The notes under the pieces are model-generated. The model was not told where the DNA came from. It made no database searches and saw nothing but the letters and a program-made list of their open reading frames with translations. Below, piece by piece: positions 7,830 through 14,868 of a stretch of 17,095 nucleotides of DNA. How positions within the stretch are numbered: position 1 is the first letter of the stretch; the number at the start of each line of letters is the position of its first letter. Source of the DNA: an uncultured Burkholderiales bacterium (GTDB lineage: Bacteria > Pseudomonadota > Gammaproteobacteria > Burkholderiales > Burkholderiaceae_D); NCBI GenBank assembly GCA_937872165.1, contig CALMOR010000074.1, forward strand, positions 5,916-23,010. The letters are read 5' to 3'. The translations under genes and the position numbers were made by a program.

Positions 7830-8783
7830 TCACCGGAAAGCGTCCCGTCGGTCGAACGTGTCGCGCCAGCTCAGCAACCGACTCTCGACGCGTTGCATGG
7901 CGCCGTCGCCGATCTTGCCCAGGACGGCGAGGAGGACGATGGCCGCCACGACGATGTCCGCCCTTCCGGTCTCGCGACCGTCGGTCAGCAGGTAGCCGAG
8001 ACCGCGGCTCGCGGCGATCAACTCGGCGGCCACCATGAACATCCATGCGAGGCTGAGGCCGTTGCGCAGGCCGGTGAAGATCGATGGCAGCGACGCGGGC
8101 AGCAGCACGCGGCGGATCACCTCGAGGCGTCCCAGCCGATGGACCGCGGCGACCTCGAGGAGCTTGCGGTCGACGTCGCGAAACCCCGACGACACGCCCA
8201 TGTAGACCGGGAAGAACGCGCCGATGCCGATCAACACGAGCTTCGGCATCTCGTCGATCCCGAGCCAGAGGAGGAGCAGCGGAACCCAGGCGAGCGACGG
8301 GATCGCGCGGAGAGCCTGGAAACTCGGCTCGAGGATCCCCTCCGCATTGCGCGACAGACCGACCAGCGCTCCGGCCAGCAGCGCGAGAGACGCGCCCGCG
8401 CCGAAGCCGACCGCCACCCGGGCGACGCTCGCGAGGACGTGACCGGCGAGCCCGTGCGCCGCGAGATCGCGCAGGGCCTCGACGACGGCACTCGGCGACG
8501 GGAAGAGGTTCGTACGGGTCCAGCCTCGCCGCGCCGCCACTTCGGCGAGCACGACGCCCGCGATCGGAAGCAGCAGTCCGAGCAGTCGACGTGGACCTCC
8601 ACCCGGCGCTTCGTCCCCCGGGAACGGATCGCCGTCGGCGACGGGCGACGAGCGCAGCATCGATCGCGGCGACCCCGATGACCGCGATGACCGCTCGCGG
8701 ACGAGGGCCTCGCACGACGGCAGTTCGATCGGCGGGGCCGTCCGCTCGCCGCTCATCACCAGTCGCCGGTCGATCGAGGACAT
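7830..8783 (-). CDS. ABC importer permease, SsuC/TauC-like (second set)
   Basis: The 317-residue protein has a long polar N-terminus (1-64), then about six membrane segments beginning RRLLGLLLPIAGVVLAEVAA at 65-84. The cytoplasmic EAA loop that contacts the ATPase is at 210-229 (EVAAVHRLGRLEVIRRVLLP). TNLFPSPSAVVEAL at 91-104 and LLLLWLGIDEMPK near 169-181 are typical of the SsuC/TauC/NrtB family. The ATG at 8783 is 4 nt after the binding-protein stop; a second ATG at 8756 would shorten the polar leader by nine residues. It forms the channel of the second Ssu-type importer with the ATPase downstream. The 64-residue leader is longer than usual, so a later start is possible. Confidence 0.9.
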   Translation of the reverse strand: MSSIDRRLVMSGERTAPPIELPSCEALVRERSSRSSGSPRSMLRSSPVADGDPFPGDEAPGGGPRRLLGLLLPIAGVVLAEVAARRGWTRTNLFPSPSAVVEALRDLAAHGLAGHVLASVARVAVGFGAGASLALLAGALVGLSRNAEGILEPSFQALRAIPSLAWVPLLLLWLGIDEMPKLVLIGIGAFFPVYMGVSSGFRDVDRKLLEVAAVHRLGRLEVIRRVLLPASLPSIFTGLRNGLSLAWMFMVAAELIAASRGLGYLLTDGRETGRADIVVAAIVLLAVLGKIGDGAMQRVESRLLSWRDTFDRRDAFR

Positions 8784-8787
8784 CGCG

Positions 8788-9786
8788 TCAGACCGACCCG
8801 CTCGTCGTCGCGGTGAGCGCGAGCGCGAAGCGGGTGTCGATCAGGTCGGTGATGACCGCGTTCAGGTCCGTCCCTTCCCTGACCAGCCGCTCGTTCGCCA
8901 GGATCGGCGCCGCGGCCCGGAGGGCGCGCACGTGTTCGCCCGACGGCTGCGGATTGCTGAAGTCGGTCCGCAGCTTGATCTGCAGCAGCGCGACCGGCAG
9001 GCTGACCTTCGCCTCCTGCGAGAGCATCTTCGCGGCCTCGGTCGGGTTCGCGATGATCCAGTGCCGCGCCCGCTCGTAGACCGCGATGACGCGCGACACC
9101 GCCTCGGGTTGCGTCGCGAGGAATTCCTCGCGGACGTTGAGGAACCCGTAGGTGTTGAACGCCACGTTGCGATAGATCAGCCTCGCACCGGAATCGAGTT
9201 CGCTGGCCGCCATCAACGGGTCGAGTCCGGCCCATGCGTCGACACGTCCCTGCTCCAGCGCGGCACGACCGTCGGCGTGCTGGAGCGGCACGTGTTCGAT
9301 GTCCTTCTTCGACAGGCCGACCGTCTGCAGCGCGCGCAACAGGAAGAGATACGGATCGGTGCCGTTGGTCGCCGCGACCCTCTTTCCCGCGAGGTCGGCG
9401 ACACCCCGGCTCGACGAATCCTTGCGGACCACGAGGGCCGTCCACTCGGGACGCGAGAAGATGTACGGCGTGCGGATCGGATTGCCGTTGGCCCTCGCGA
9501 GCACCGCCGCGAGACCCGCCGACGAGCCGATGTCGATGCTGTTGCCGTCGAGGTATTCGAGTGCTCGGTTGCTGCCGGCGCTCAGGACCCATCGGACGGC
9601 GACCCCTTCCTTGGCGAACGCGTCGTCCAGCCATCCGAAGCGTCGGACGACGAGGCTGGGCGGCGAGTAGTACGCGTAGTCGAGTCGCAGCTCCTTCAAT
9701 GCGGTGCGCGCGATCGAGGCGGCGGGAGAGAGGGCGGCGGCGCCGGCACCCGCGGCCAGGTAACGCACGACGGTACGGCGTTTCAC
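8788..9786 (-). CDS. Periplasmic sulfonate-type binding protein (SsuA/TauA-like, second set)
   Basis: The 332-residue protein starts with a GTG. The leader KRRTVVRYLAAGAGAAALSP has twin arginines and a hydrophobic core, which suggests Tat or Sec export. The mature part is a type II binding protein of the NMT1/SsuA family: LKELRLDYAYYSPPSLVVRR, then NSIDIGSSAGLAAVLARANG, GVADLAGKRVAATNGTDPYL and GRVDAWAGLDPLMAASE. GTG at 9786 is chosen because GGAG lies 7 nt upstream, it gives the leader directly after the start, and it overlaps the TGA of a short upstream ORF as GTGA; an ATG 26 codons earlier would overlap the metQ 3' end and spoil the signal peptide. It should deliver its ligand to the permease encoded next. 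SsuA-like sequence suggests sulfonates, but related proteins bind nitrate, taurine or thiamine precursors. Confidence 0.9.
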   Translation of the reverse strand: MKRRTVVRYLAAGAGAAALSPAASIARTALKELRLDYAYYSPPSLVVRRFGWLDDAFAKEGVAVRWVLSAGSNRALEYLDGNSIDIGSSAGLAAVLARANGNPIRTPYIFSRPEWTALVVRKDSSSRGVADLAGKRVAATNGTDPYLFLLRALQTVGLSKKDIEHVPLQHADGRAALEQGRVDAWAGLDPLMAASELDSGARLIYRNVAFNTYGFLNVREEFLATQPEAVSRVIAVYERARHWIIANPTEAAKMLSQEAKVSLPVALLQIKLRTDFSNPQPSGEHVRALRAAAPILANERLVREGTDLNAVITDLIDTRFALALTATTSGSV

Positions 9787-9854
9787 GTCGGCTCTCCGAG
9801 GTCGGCCCGGACCGAGAGCCGCCACGACCCTGTGCGGAACAGGGACGCGATCAT
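9783..9854 (-). CDS. Possible 23-codon coupling ORF, metQ to second binding protein
   Basis: ATG at 9854 overlaps the metQ stop as ATGA (9851-9854). The frame runs 23 codons (MIASLFRTGSWRLSV...) and ends with a TGA that overlaps the GTG start of the next gene as GTGA (9783-9786). It covers the whole 64-nt gap and contains the ribosome-binding site of the next gene. The peptide matches nothing I know. A coupling role is inferred from geometry only. Confidence 0.35.
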   Translation of the reverse strand: MIASLFRTGSWRLSVRADLGEPT

Positions 9855-10741
9855 CGGTCGGCACGCAGCTGCTCGAGCTGCACCTGGTAGGCGGTCTTGA
9901 CGAAGCCGGGAAAGCGCTGGTTGGTCACGTCCAGGAACGCCTTCGACTCGTAGGCCGCCTCGATGTCCTTCACGTACGGCAGGTCACGGTCGGCGGTGCG
10001 AACCGCGACGACGTTCTGGTAGGTCGGCGTCGTGTCCTCGAGCGCGAGCGCGTCGCCGATCTTCAGGCCCGACGCGAGGGCGAAGTTGCCGTTGATGAAC
10101 GAGTAGTCGGTGTCGTCGAGGGACCGCGGCAACTGCGCGGCCTCGAGCGGCACGAGCTTCAGGTTCTTCGGATTCGCGACGACGTCGTGCTCGGACACGC
10201 GGATCGGGTCGTAGCCTTCCTTCAGCCTGATCCAGCCGAGTTTGCGGTCGAGCAGGACGAGTGCGCGCGCCTGGTTGGTCGGATCGTTCGGCAACGCGAC
10301 CGTCGCCCCGTCCTTCACTTCGGCGAGCGACCTGTGCTTGTGGCTGTAGATCGCGATCGGTGCCGTGGGCACCTTGACGAGCTCGCCGATCGCGAGCTTG
10401 TTCTCGGTGGCGAACTTGTGCAGGTAGACCTCGTGCTGGAACGCGTTCGCGTCGAGGGCGCCCGACGCGAGCGCGAAGTTGGGCTGGATGTAGTCGTTGA
10501 ATTCGACGACGCGGACCCTGTAGCCCTGCCTCTCGAGGATCGGGACGATGCCGTAGCGGATCTGGTCCGCGTAGGGACCGGCCGTCGCCCCGCACCCGCT
10601 GTCCATAGTGTTAGGGGGGACGGCCGGCGCGGGGGCCGCGGGGGCGAGGCGGCCCACCCGCAACGCGACGACGGCGAACGCGAAGCGGGAGCGTGGGGCG
10701 CCGGCACGGAACGGCGCGCCGAGGAGGGGACGAAGGTTCAT
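9851..10741 (-). CDS. metQ: MetQ/NlpA-family substrate-binding protein with odd N-terminus
   Basis: The 296-residue protein matches the MetQ/NlpA family from residue 51: GATAGPYADQ, VEFNDYIQPNFALASGALDA near 79-98, NAFQHEVYLHKF and VPTAPIAIYSHKHRSL, then DVVANPKNLKLVPLEAAQLP. It should bind methionine or another small organosulfur ligand for MetNI. The N-terminus is unusual. A family-like LRVG occurs at 27-30, but the expected GATAG follows only 20 residues later, separated by a Pro/Ala-rich stretch and NTMDSGC. There is no proper lipobox. An in-frame GTG at 10807 overlaps the metI stop as GTGA and would add 22 residues, so the start is uncertain. The gene lies between metI and the second Ssu set. 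In this context the ligand may be a sulfonate or sulfoxide-type compound rather than methionine (inference). Confidence 0.88.
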   Translation of the reverse strand: MNLRPLLGAPFRAGAPRSRFAFAVVALRVGRLAPAAPAPAVPPNTMDSGCGATAGPYADQIRYGIVPILERQGYRVRVVEFNDYIQPNFALASGALDANAFQHEVYLHKFATENKLAIGELVKVPTAPIAIYSHKHRSLAEVKDGATVALPNDPTNQARALVLLDRKLGWIRLKEGYDPIRVSEHDVVANPKNLKLVPLEAAQLPRSLDDTDYSFINGNFALASGLKIGDALALEDTTPTYQNVVAVRTADRDLPYVKDIEAAYESKAFLDVTNQRFPGFVKTAYQVQLEQLRADR

Positions 10742-10803
10742 CGATGAGCCTGGCGAAGTGGAGGAGGGAAAAAGGGCTACCGAAGGCGCGTCGAGCGGAC
10801 GGC

Positions 10804-11490
10804 TCACCGTTGATCGATCGCGCGGGCGATGCGGTTGCCGGCGAACTGCGTCAGCTGAACGACGACGACGAGCAGCGCGACCGTCGCGATCATCACGTCC
10901 GTCCGGAAGCGGTAGTAGCCGTAGCGGATCGCGAGGTCGCCGATGCCGCCGCCGCCGACGACACCGGCGACCGCCGAGTACGACAGGAAGCTGACCGTCA
11001 GCACCGTGACGGCGAGGACGAGGCCGGAGCGCGCCTCGCGCAGCAGGACGTGGGTCACGATCTGCCATTCGCTCGCGCCCATCGCGTGCGCGGCTTCCAT
11101 CTCGCCGCGCGGCACCTCGCGCAGGCTCTGCTCGACGAGCCGGGCGAAATACGGAATGGCCGCGAACGACAGCGGCACCGCGGCCGCGAGCGGCCCGATC
11201 GACGTCCCCGCGACGACGCGCGTGAACGGCACGAGCGCGACCAGCAGGACGATGAACGGGAAGGAGCGCACGGTATTGACGAGCCAGCCGAGGACCGCAT
11301 GGACGCCGCGATGCGCGAGCGACTGCCGCGGACCGGTCAGGAACAGCACGATGCCGACGGGACCTCCGATGACGATCGCGCTGCCGATGCACACGCTCAC
11401 CATCACGGCGGTCTGCCCGACGGCGGTCACGAGTTCCGGACCGAGGACGAGCAGGTCCGCCAGGCGATCGGCGAAATGCGGCTCAGACAT
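10804..11490 (-). CDS. metI: MetI-type methionine/organosulfur ABC permease
   Basis: The 228-residue protein is a normal-length MetI with about five to six membrane segments. Family signatures are VNTVRSFPFIVLLVALVPFT at 71-90, the EAA loop EMEAAHAMGASEWQIVTHVL at 130-149, and SYSAVAGVVGGGGIGDLAIR at 170-189, followed by YGYYRFRTDVM. It forms the inner-membrane channel with MetN and receives ligand from MetQ. Its ATG (11490) lies inside the metN 3' end, overlapping by 8 nt, so translation is coupled. Its stop overlaps an in-frame GTG of metQ. MetI assignment is firm; whether the cargo is methionine is open because the neighbours are sulfonate genes. Confidence 0.93.
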   Translation of the reverse strand: MSEPHFADRLADLLVLGPELVTAVGQTAVMVSVCIGSAIVIGGPVGIVLFLTGPRQSLAHRGVHAVLGWLVNTVRSFPFIVLLVALVPFTRVVAGTSIGPLAAAVPLSFAAIPYFARLVEQSLREVPRGEMEAAHAMGASEWQIVTHVLLREARSGLVLAVTVLTVSFLSYSAVAGVVGGGGIGDLAIRYGYYRFRTDVMIATVALLVVVVQLTQFAGNRIARAIDQR

Positions 11491-12367
11491 GGGCGGTCTT
11501 CCTCGGCAACGGCAGGCCGCCGACGCGTCGTCGTTGCGCGGGTCCGGTCGGCGCCGCGGCGGCCCGGACCGCGAAGGGCACCGGTCGAACCGCAGCCGTG
11601 ACGGGCACCTCGCGCCGGTTCGCGCGTGCGATCGCGGTGTCGAGGCGATCGCCGGAATGGTCCAGCGCGATGTCCTCGACGATGCGGCCGCCGGCCATCA
11701 CCGCGACCCGCTCGCAGAGCGTGCGGGCTACGGCCAGTTCGTGCGTGACGACGACGAGCGTGACACCGAGCCGGCGATTGATGTCGGCCAGGATGGCGAG
11801 CACCGAACGCGTGGTCTCGGAATCGAGTGCGGACGTGGGCTCGTCGCACAGCATGACGGCCGGACGGGTGGCCAGCGCACGCGCGATCGCGACCCTCTGC
11901 TTCTGACCGCCGGACAACCGCGCCGGATAGCTCGCCAGCTTGTCGGTGAGCCCGACCTCGGCCAGGCACTCCTCGACGCGGGCATCGATCCGGGATCGCG
12001 ACAAGCGGGGGCGTCGAAGCGTCAACGGGAACGCGACGTTGTCGTGGACCGTCGCGTTCTGCAGCAGGTTGAACTGCTGGAAGATCATCCCGATGCCGCT
12101 GCGCGCGGTACGCAGTTCTTCCCGCGAGAGCCGCGTCAGGTCCTTGCCGCCGACGTGGACACTTCCCGCATCGGGTTTCTCGAGCAGGTTGATCAGCCGC
12201 AGCAGGGACGACTTGCCGGCGCCCGACGAGCCGATGATGCCGAAGCGTTCGCCGGCGCGGATGTCGAGGGAGACGTCGTCGACGGCCGTGAACGTTCCAC
12301 GGCGGTCGCCGTTCGGAAAACGTTTCGAGACGGACTCGAGACGGATGAAGGGGGTGAGTTCGGCCAT
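11483..12367 (-). CDS. metN: MetN-type ABC ATPase lacking most of the C-terminal NIL domain
   Basis: The 294-residue protein has Walker A GSSGAGKSS at 46-54, Q-loop Gln98 in GMIFQQFNLLQ, signature LSGGQKQR at 151-158, Walker B VMLCDEPTSALD at 171-182 and switch His209 in VVVTHELAVAR. IFQQFNLL and DEPTSALD are the MetN hallmarks. The E. coli-type protein has about 343 residues with a C-terminal methionine-sensing NIL (ACT-like) domain; here about 60 residues remain after the ATPase and they are Ala/Pro/Arg-rich, so the sensor is probably absent. ATG 12367 starts 13 nt after the upstream stop and gives a normal N-terminus. It overlaps metI by 8 nt. Loss of the sensor would remove inhibition by internal methionine (family knowledge plus inference). 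Confidence 0.93.
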   Translation of the reverse strand: MAELTPFIRLESVSKRFPNGDRRGTFTAVDDVSLDIRAGERFGIIGSSGAGKSSLLRLINLLEKPDAGSVHVGGKDLTRLSREELRTARSGIGMIFQQFNLLQNATVHDNVAFPLTLRRPRLSRSRIDARVEECLAEVGLTDKLASYPARLSGGQKQRVAIARALATRPAVMLCDEPTSALDSETTRSVLAILADINRRLGVTLVVVTHELAVARTLCERVAVMAGGRIVEDIALDHSGDRLDTAIARANRREVPVTAAVRPVPFAVRAAAAPTGPAQRRRVGGLPLPRKTAHV

Positions 12368-12380
12368 GTCGGTTCGCGGT

Positions 12381-13643
12381 TCAGGAGTACGGCGACGGAT
12401 CGGGCGCGCGGCCTTCGATGGCGTAACGACCGATATCGCGCAGCTTGTAGTCGACCGGGTCGTGCAACGTGTGGACCCGCGCATTGCGCCAGAAGCGATC
12501 GAACCCGTAGCGCGCGGAAGCCGAGCGGGCACCGGTGTTGTCGAAGAGCTCGGTGCCGACGGCGAGCGCCGCGCGATGCGACAGCACCTTGGCCTCGGCC
12601 ACGGCGATCGCGACCTCGGCCCGCTCGCGCGCCGTCAACGCGTGCCCGAGCGAGAAGGCGCGGTCGAGAGCCACCGCCGCCGCGTCGGCGAGCAGCATCG
12701 CGGGCTTCACGAGCAGATGCAGCTCGCCGTAGCGTCTCTGCACGAACGGGTCGTCCGCCGAGCGCTCGACGCCCGACGCGAACCACGGGCGCGCGACCTC
12801 GGTGGTGAAGCGGATGGCCGCGTCGAGTCCGCCGCGCGCGATGCCGAGGTAGAGGTTCGTCATCGACAGCTGCGCCACGCAGGGACGCAGGGTCTGGTGG
12901 GCGGTCTGGCTCGCCCCCGGGGGCAACAGCACGTCGTCCGCGTGCAGACGCACGTGGTCGAACGTGACGGTGCCGCTGTCGGTCTGACGCTGGCCGAACG
13001 CGTCCCAGTCCTCGTGCACCGACACGCCGGCGCGACGCGTGGGGATGGCTGCGATCAGATTGCTTTGCGAAGCCTCGTGCCATGCCGAGAAGGTCAGCAT
13101 GTCGGAGCCGACCGACCCCGAGCAGAAGCTCTTGATCCCGTCGACTTCGTAGCCTTCGGCGTCCTCGGAGGCGATCACGCGACGGTCGAGCGGATTCAGC
13201 GCATTGCCCCAGAAGAGCCCGTGCTCGATCGTCGCTTCGAGCAGACGCTGTCGCTGCGTGGGCGTTCCGTACAGCAGCACGCTGGCGATCTGCAGATGAT
13301 GGAAGCCGTACAGGTGAGCGACCGCGCTGTCGGTTTCGGCGAGCCGCCGCACGACGCGGTAAACCGTGGACCACGTGCCGTCCGCCCCTCCGAACGCCTT
13401 CGGTATCGACAGGGCCAGGAGACCGCTCGCGCGCAGCCGTTCGCGCTCGCGCCCCGGATGACCGCCCGCGGCGTCCCTCGCGACGGCCGTCAGCGCGAAC
13501 TCCTCGGCCAGTTCGTCAGCGACCGCGAGAGGGTCGAACGGGGCAGCTATCCGCCCATGGGATTTCGGTTCGTGCGACGAGCTGTTCGCCTTCGCATGGA
13601 CGGCGGCATCGTCGTGCTCGCGACGGGTGAGTGTCAGGGTCAT
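12381..13643 (-). CDS. DszC-like flavin-dependent monooxygenase (acyl-CoA dehydrogenase fold)
   Basis: The 420-residue protein resembles DszC, the reduced-flavin-dependent sulfur monooxygenase, over its length (DszC has 417). Shared features are RERERLRASGLLALSIPKAF at 65-84, HLYGFHH at 110-116 with His115 at the DszC His92 position, FCSGSVGSDML at 173-183 with Ser175 at the Ser163 position, DWDAFGQRQTDSGTVTF at 212-228, and YGFDRFWRNARVHTLHDPV at 379-397 with the catalytic-type His391/His394 pair. That HTLHDPV motif separates monooxygenases from true acyl-CoA dehydrogenases. It probably oxidises a sulfur atom, or cleaves a sulfone or sulfonate, in the cytoplasm with flavin from a reductase not seen here. 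It lies between the Ssu and Met transporter genes, 20 nt after ssuA1 and 13 nt before metN. Substrate unknown; dibenzothiophene itself is not implied. SfnB-type enzymes are the alternative. Confidence 0.9.
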   Translation of the reverse strand: MTLTLTRREHDDAAVHAKANSSSHEPKSHGRIAAPFDPLAVADELAEEFALTAVARDAAGGHPGRERERLRASGLLALSIPKAFGGADGTWSTVYRVVRRLAETDSAVAHLYGFHHLQIASVLLYGTPTQRQRLLEATIEHGLFWGNALNPLDRRVIASEDAEGYEVDGIKSFCSGSVGSDMLTFSAWHEASQSNLIAAIPTRRAGVSVHEDWDAFGQRQTDSGTVTFDHVRLHADDVLLPPGASQTAHQTLRPCVAQLSMTNLYLGIARGGLDAAIRFTTEVARPWFASGVERSADDPFVQRRYGELHLLVKPAMLLADAAAVALDRAFSLGHALTARERAEVAIAVAEAKVLSHRAALAVGTELFDNTGARSASARYGFDRFWRNARVHTLHDPVDYKLRDIGRYAIEGRAPDPSPYS

Positions 13644-13663
13644 GGCATCGATCTGTGGCGTCG

Positions 13664-14671
13664 TCAGGCGAACACGGAGACGGGCGAGACCGCCTCGACG
13701 ACGCGGATCTCGCGCGGGATCAGCTTCAGCCGGAGGAAGGTGTCGGCCAGCAGCTGCTGCTCGGCGACGATCCCGGCATCGACCGGGATCGCGCCGTAAT
13801 GCCGTCGGTCCGTCGCGCGCCGCAGGACCTCCGCATCGACGCCGAGTTGCGGGGCCAGCAGGTCGGCGACCTCCCGGCCGTGCCCGTGGGCCCATCGATC
13901 CGTCTTGTCGAGTTCGGTGAAGAAGAGCCGCAGCACGTCGGCATGCTCGGCCGCGGGGGTCGTCAGATAGAAGGTCCGGTTGTTCGACAGGCCGGAACCA
14001 TCGCGCAGGACGCGTGCCCCGGCCATTTCCGCGGCGGCCAGGAACGGATCCCACAGTCCTGCCGCATCGACGTGCCCGGACTGGAACGCGGCGCGCGCGT
14101 CCGCCGCGCTGGCGACGTAGGCCGGCTCGATGTCGTCGTACGAAAGCCCGGCCTCTTCCAGCGCCTTCACCAGCAGGTACTGCGCATTCCATCCCCGGCC
14201 GATGGCGACCCGCTTGCCTTTCAGCGCGCGAGTCGAGCGGATCGGACTGCTGTCCGGGACGAGGACCGCGATGCCTTGCGGATAGGGCTGCTCGGCGCCC
14301 AGATAGACGATGTCCTTGCCGGCCGCCTGCGCGAAGACCGCTGGCGCGTCGGCAGCATGGCCGAAGTCGATCGCGCCGGTCGCCAGGGCCTCGAGCAGCT
14401 GCGGGCCCGCGGCGAATTCGTACCAGCGCACAGCGACGCCCGGGCCGACCGCACGCTCGAACGCGCCGGTTCCCTTGAGGATGTTGAAGGTGTTGAACTT
14501 CTGATAGCCGATGCGCAGCGTCTGCAACGGCTTGCCGGGTTCGACGCGCTGGCCGGCCCGCGCGGGCGGAACGAACGGCGCCCCGACGAGTGCCGCGAGT
14601 TCGATCAGCCTGCGACGTCGGCGCGACAGTCGCGCCGGGGCGTTCTCAGGATGGTCCTCGTACTGTTTCAT
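13664..14671 (-). CDS. ssuA: Periplasmic aliphatic sulfonate-binding protein
   Basis: The 335-residue protein is an SsuA-type binding protein. Its leader (about 1-40) contains a run of five arginines at 17-21 followed by LIELAALVGAPFVPPARA, resembling a Tat-type signal. The mature domain begins LQTLRIGYQKFNTFNILKG at 49-67 and contains ATGAIDFGHAADAPAVFA, ALKGKRVAIGRGWNAQYLLV and SGHVDAAGLWDPFLAAAEMA, all typical of SsuA. It captures alkanesulfonates in the periplasm for SsuC. Its ATG overlaps the stop of a 66-codon ORF as ATGA; the ribosome-binding site is weak (only GGA nearby), which fits coupled translation. The permease is upstream, but no ATPase is adjacent; the terminal ssuB is the probable partner. 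Confidence 0.93.
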   Translation of the reverse strand: MKQYEDHPENAPARLSRRRRRLIELAALVGAPFVPPARAGQRVEPGKPLQTLRIGYQKFNTFNILKGTGAFERAVGPGVAVRWYEFAAGPQLLEALATGAIDFGHAADAPAVFAQAAGKDIVYLGAEQPYPQGIAVLVPDSSPIRSTRALKGKRVAIGRGWNAQYLLVKALEEAGLSYDDIEPAYVASAADARAAFQSGHVDAAGLWDPFLAAAEMAGARVLRDGSGLSNNRTFYLTTPAAEHADVLRLFFTELDKTDRWAHGHGREVADLLAPQLGVDAEVLRRATDRRHYGAIPVDAGIVAEQQLLADTFLRLKLIPREIRVVEAVSPVSVFA

Positions 14672-14868
14672 TGCGGTTCCATTCGATGCTCGGTGAGGCG
14701 ACGCGGAGTCGCTCGGAATCCGATCGCGAGGTCGGGGCGAGAGGCGCTTCGCCCCGGACCCCGGCGTTCTCCGGATCGACATCGGATGGGACGAAGGCCG
14801 CCGCGGGGCAGGCCCGCGCCAGCGGTCGCGACCGGATCGCGCGACGGTGCTGAATGGATCGACTTCAT
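14668..14868 (-). CDS. Possible 66-codon coupling ORF between ssuC and ssuA
   Basis: The 193-nt gap between permease and binding protein is spanned exactly by one frame. ATG 14868 overlaps the ssuC stop as ATGA (14865-14868) and the TGA overlaps the ssuA start as ATGA (14668-14671). The peptide begins MKSIHSAPSRDPVATAGAGL and ends LTEHRMEPQ, is Arg-rich, and matches nothing I know. About 65 percent of its codons end in G or C, clearly below the neighbouring genes, so the peptide itself is probably not under strong selection. A coupling function is inferred. Confidence 0.35.
   Translation of the reverse strand: MKSIHSAPSRDPVATAGAGLPRGGLRPIRCRSGERRGPGRSASRPDLAIGFRATPRRLTEHRMEPQ
14733..14756 (-). 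other. Intercistronic hairpin between ssuC and ssuA
   Basis: A perfect 8-bp inverted repeat (CGGGGCGA at 14733-14740, TCGCCCCG at 14749-14756, 8-nt loop) lies about 60 nt before the ssuA start. A 12-bp palindrome CGGTCGCGACCG follows at 14823-14834. Such hairpins between permease and binding-protein genes often set relative mRNA stability or cause partial termination. No U-tract is present, so it is not a classic terminator. Confidence 0.4.

Noticed and set aside
5316..8681. Plus-strand open frames of 350-470 codons opposite the ABC transporter genes
   Set aside because: They are antisense to genes with complete Walker A, signature and Walker B motifs and have no recognisable domain.
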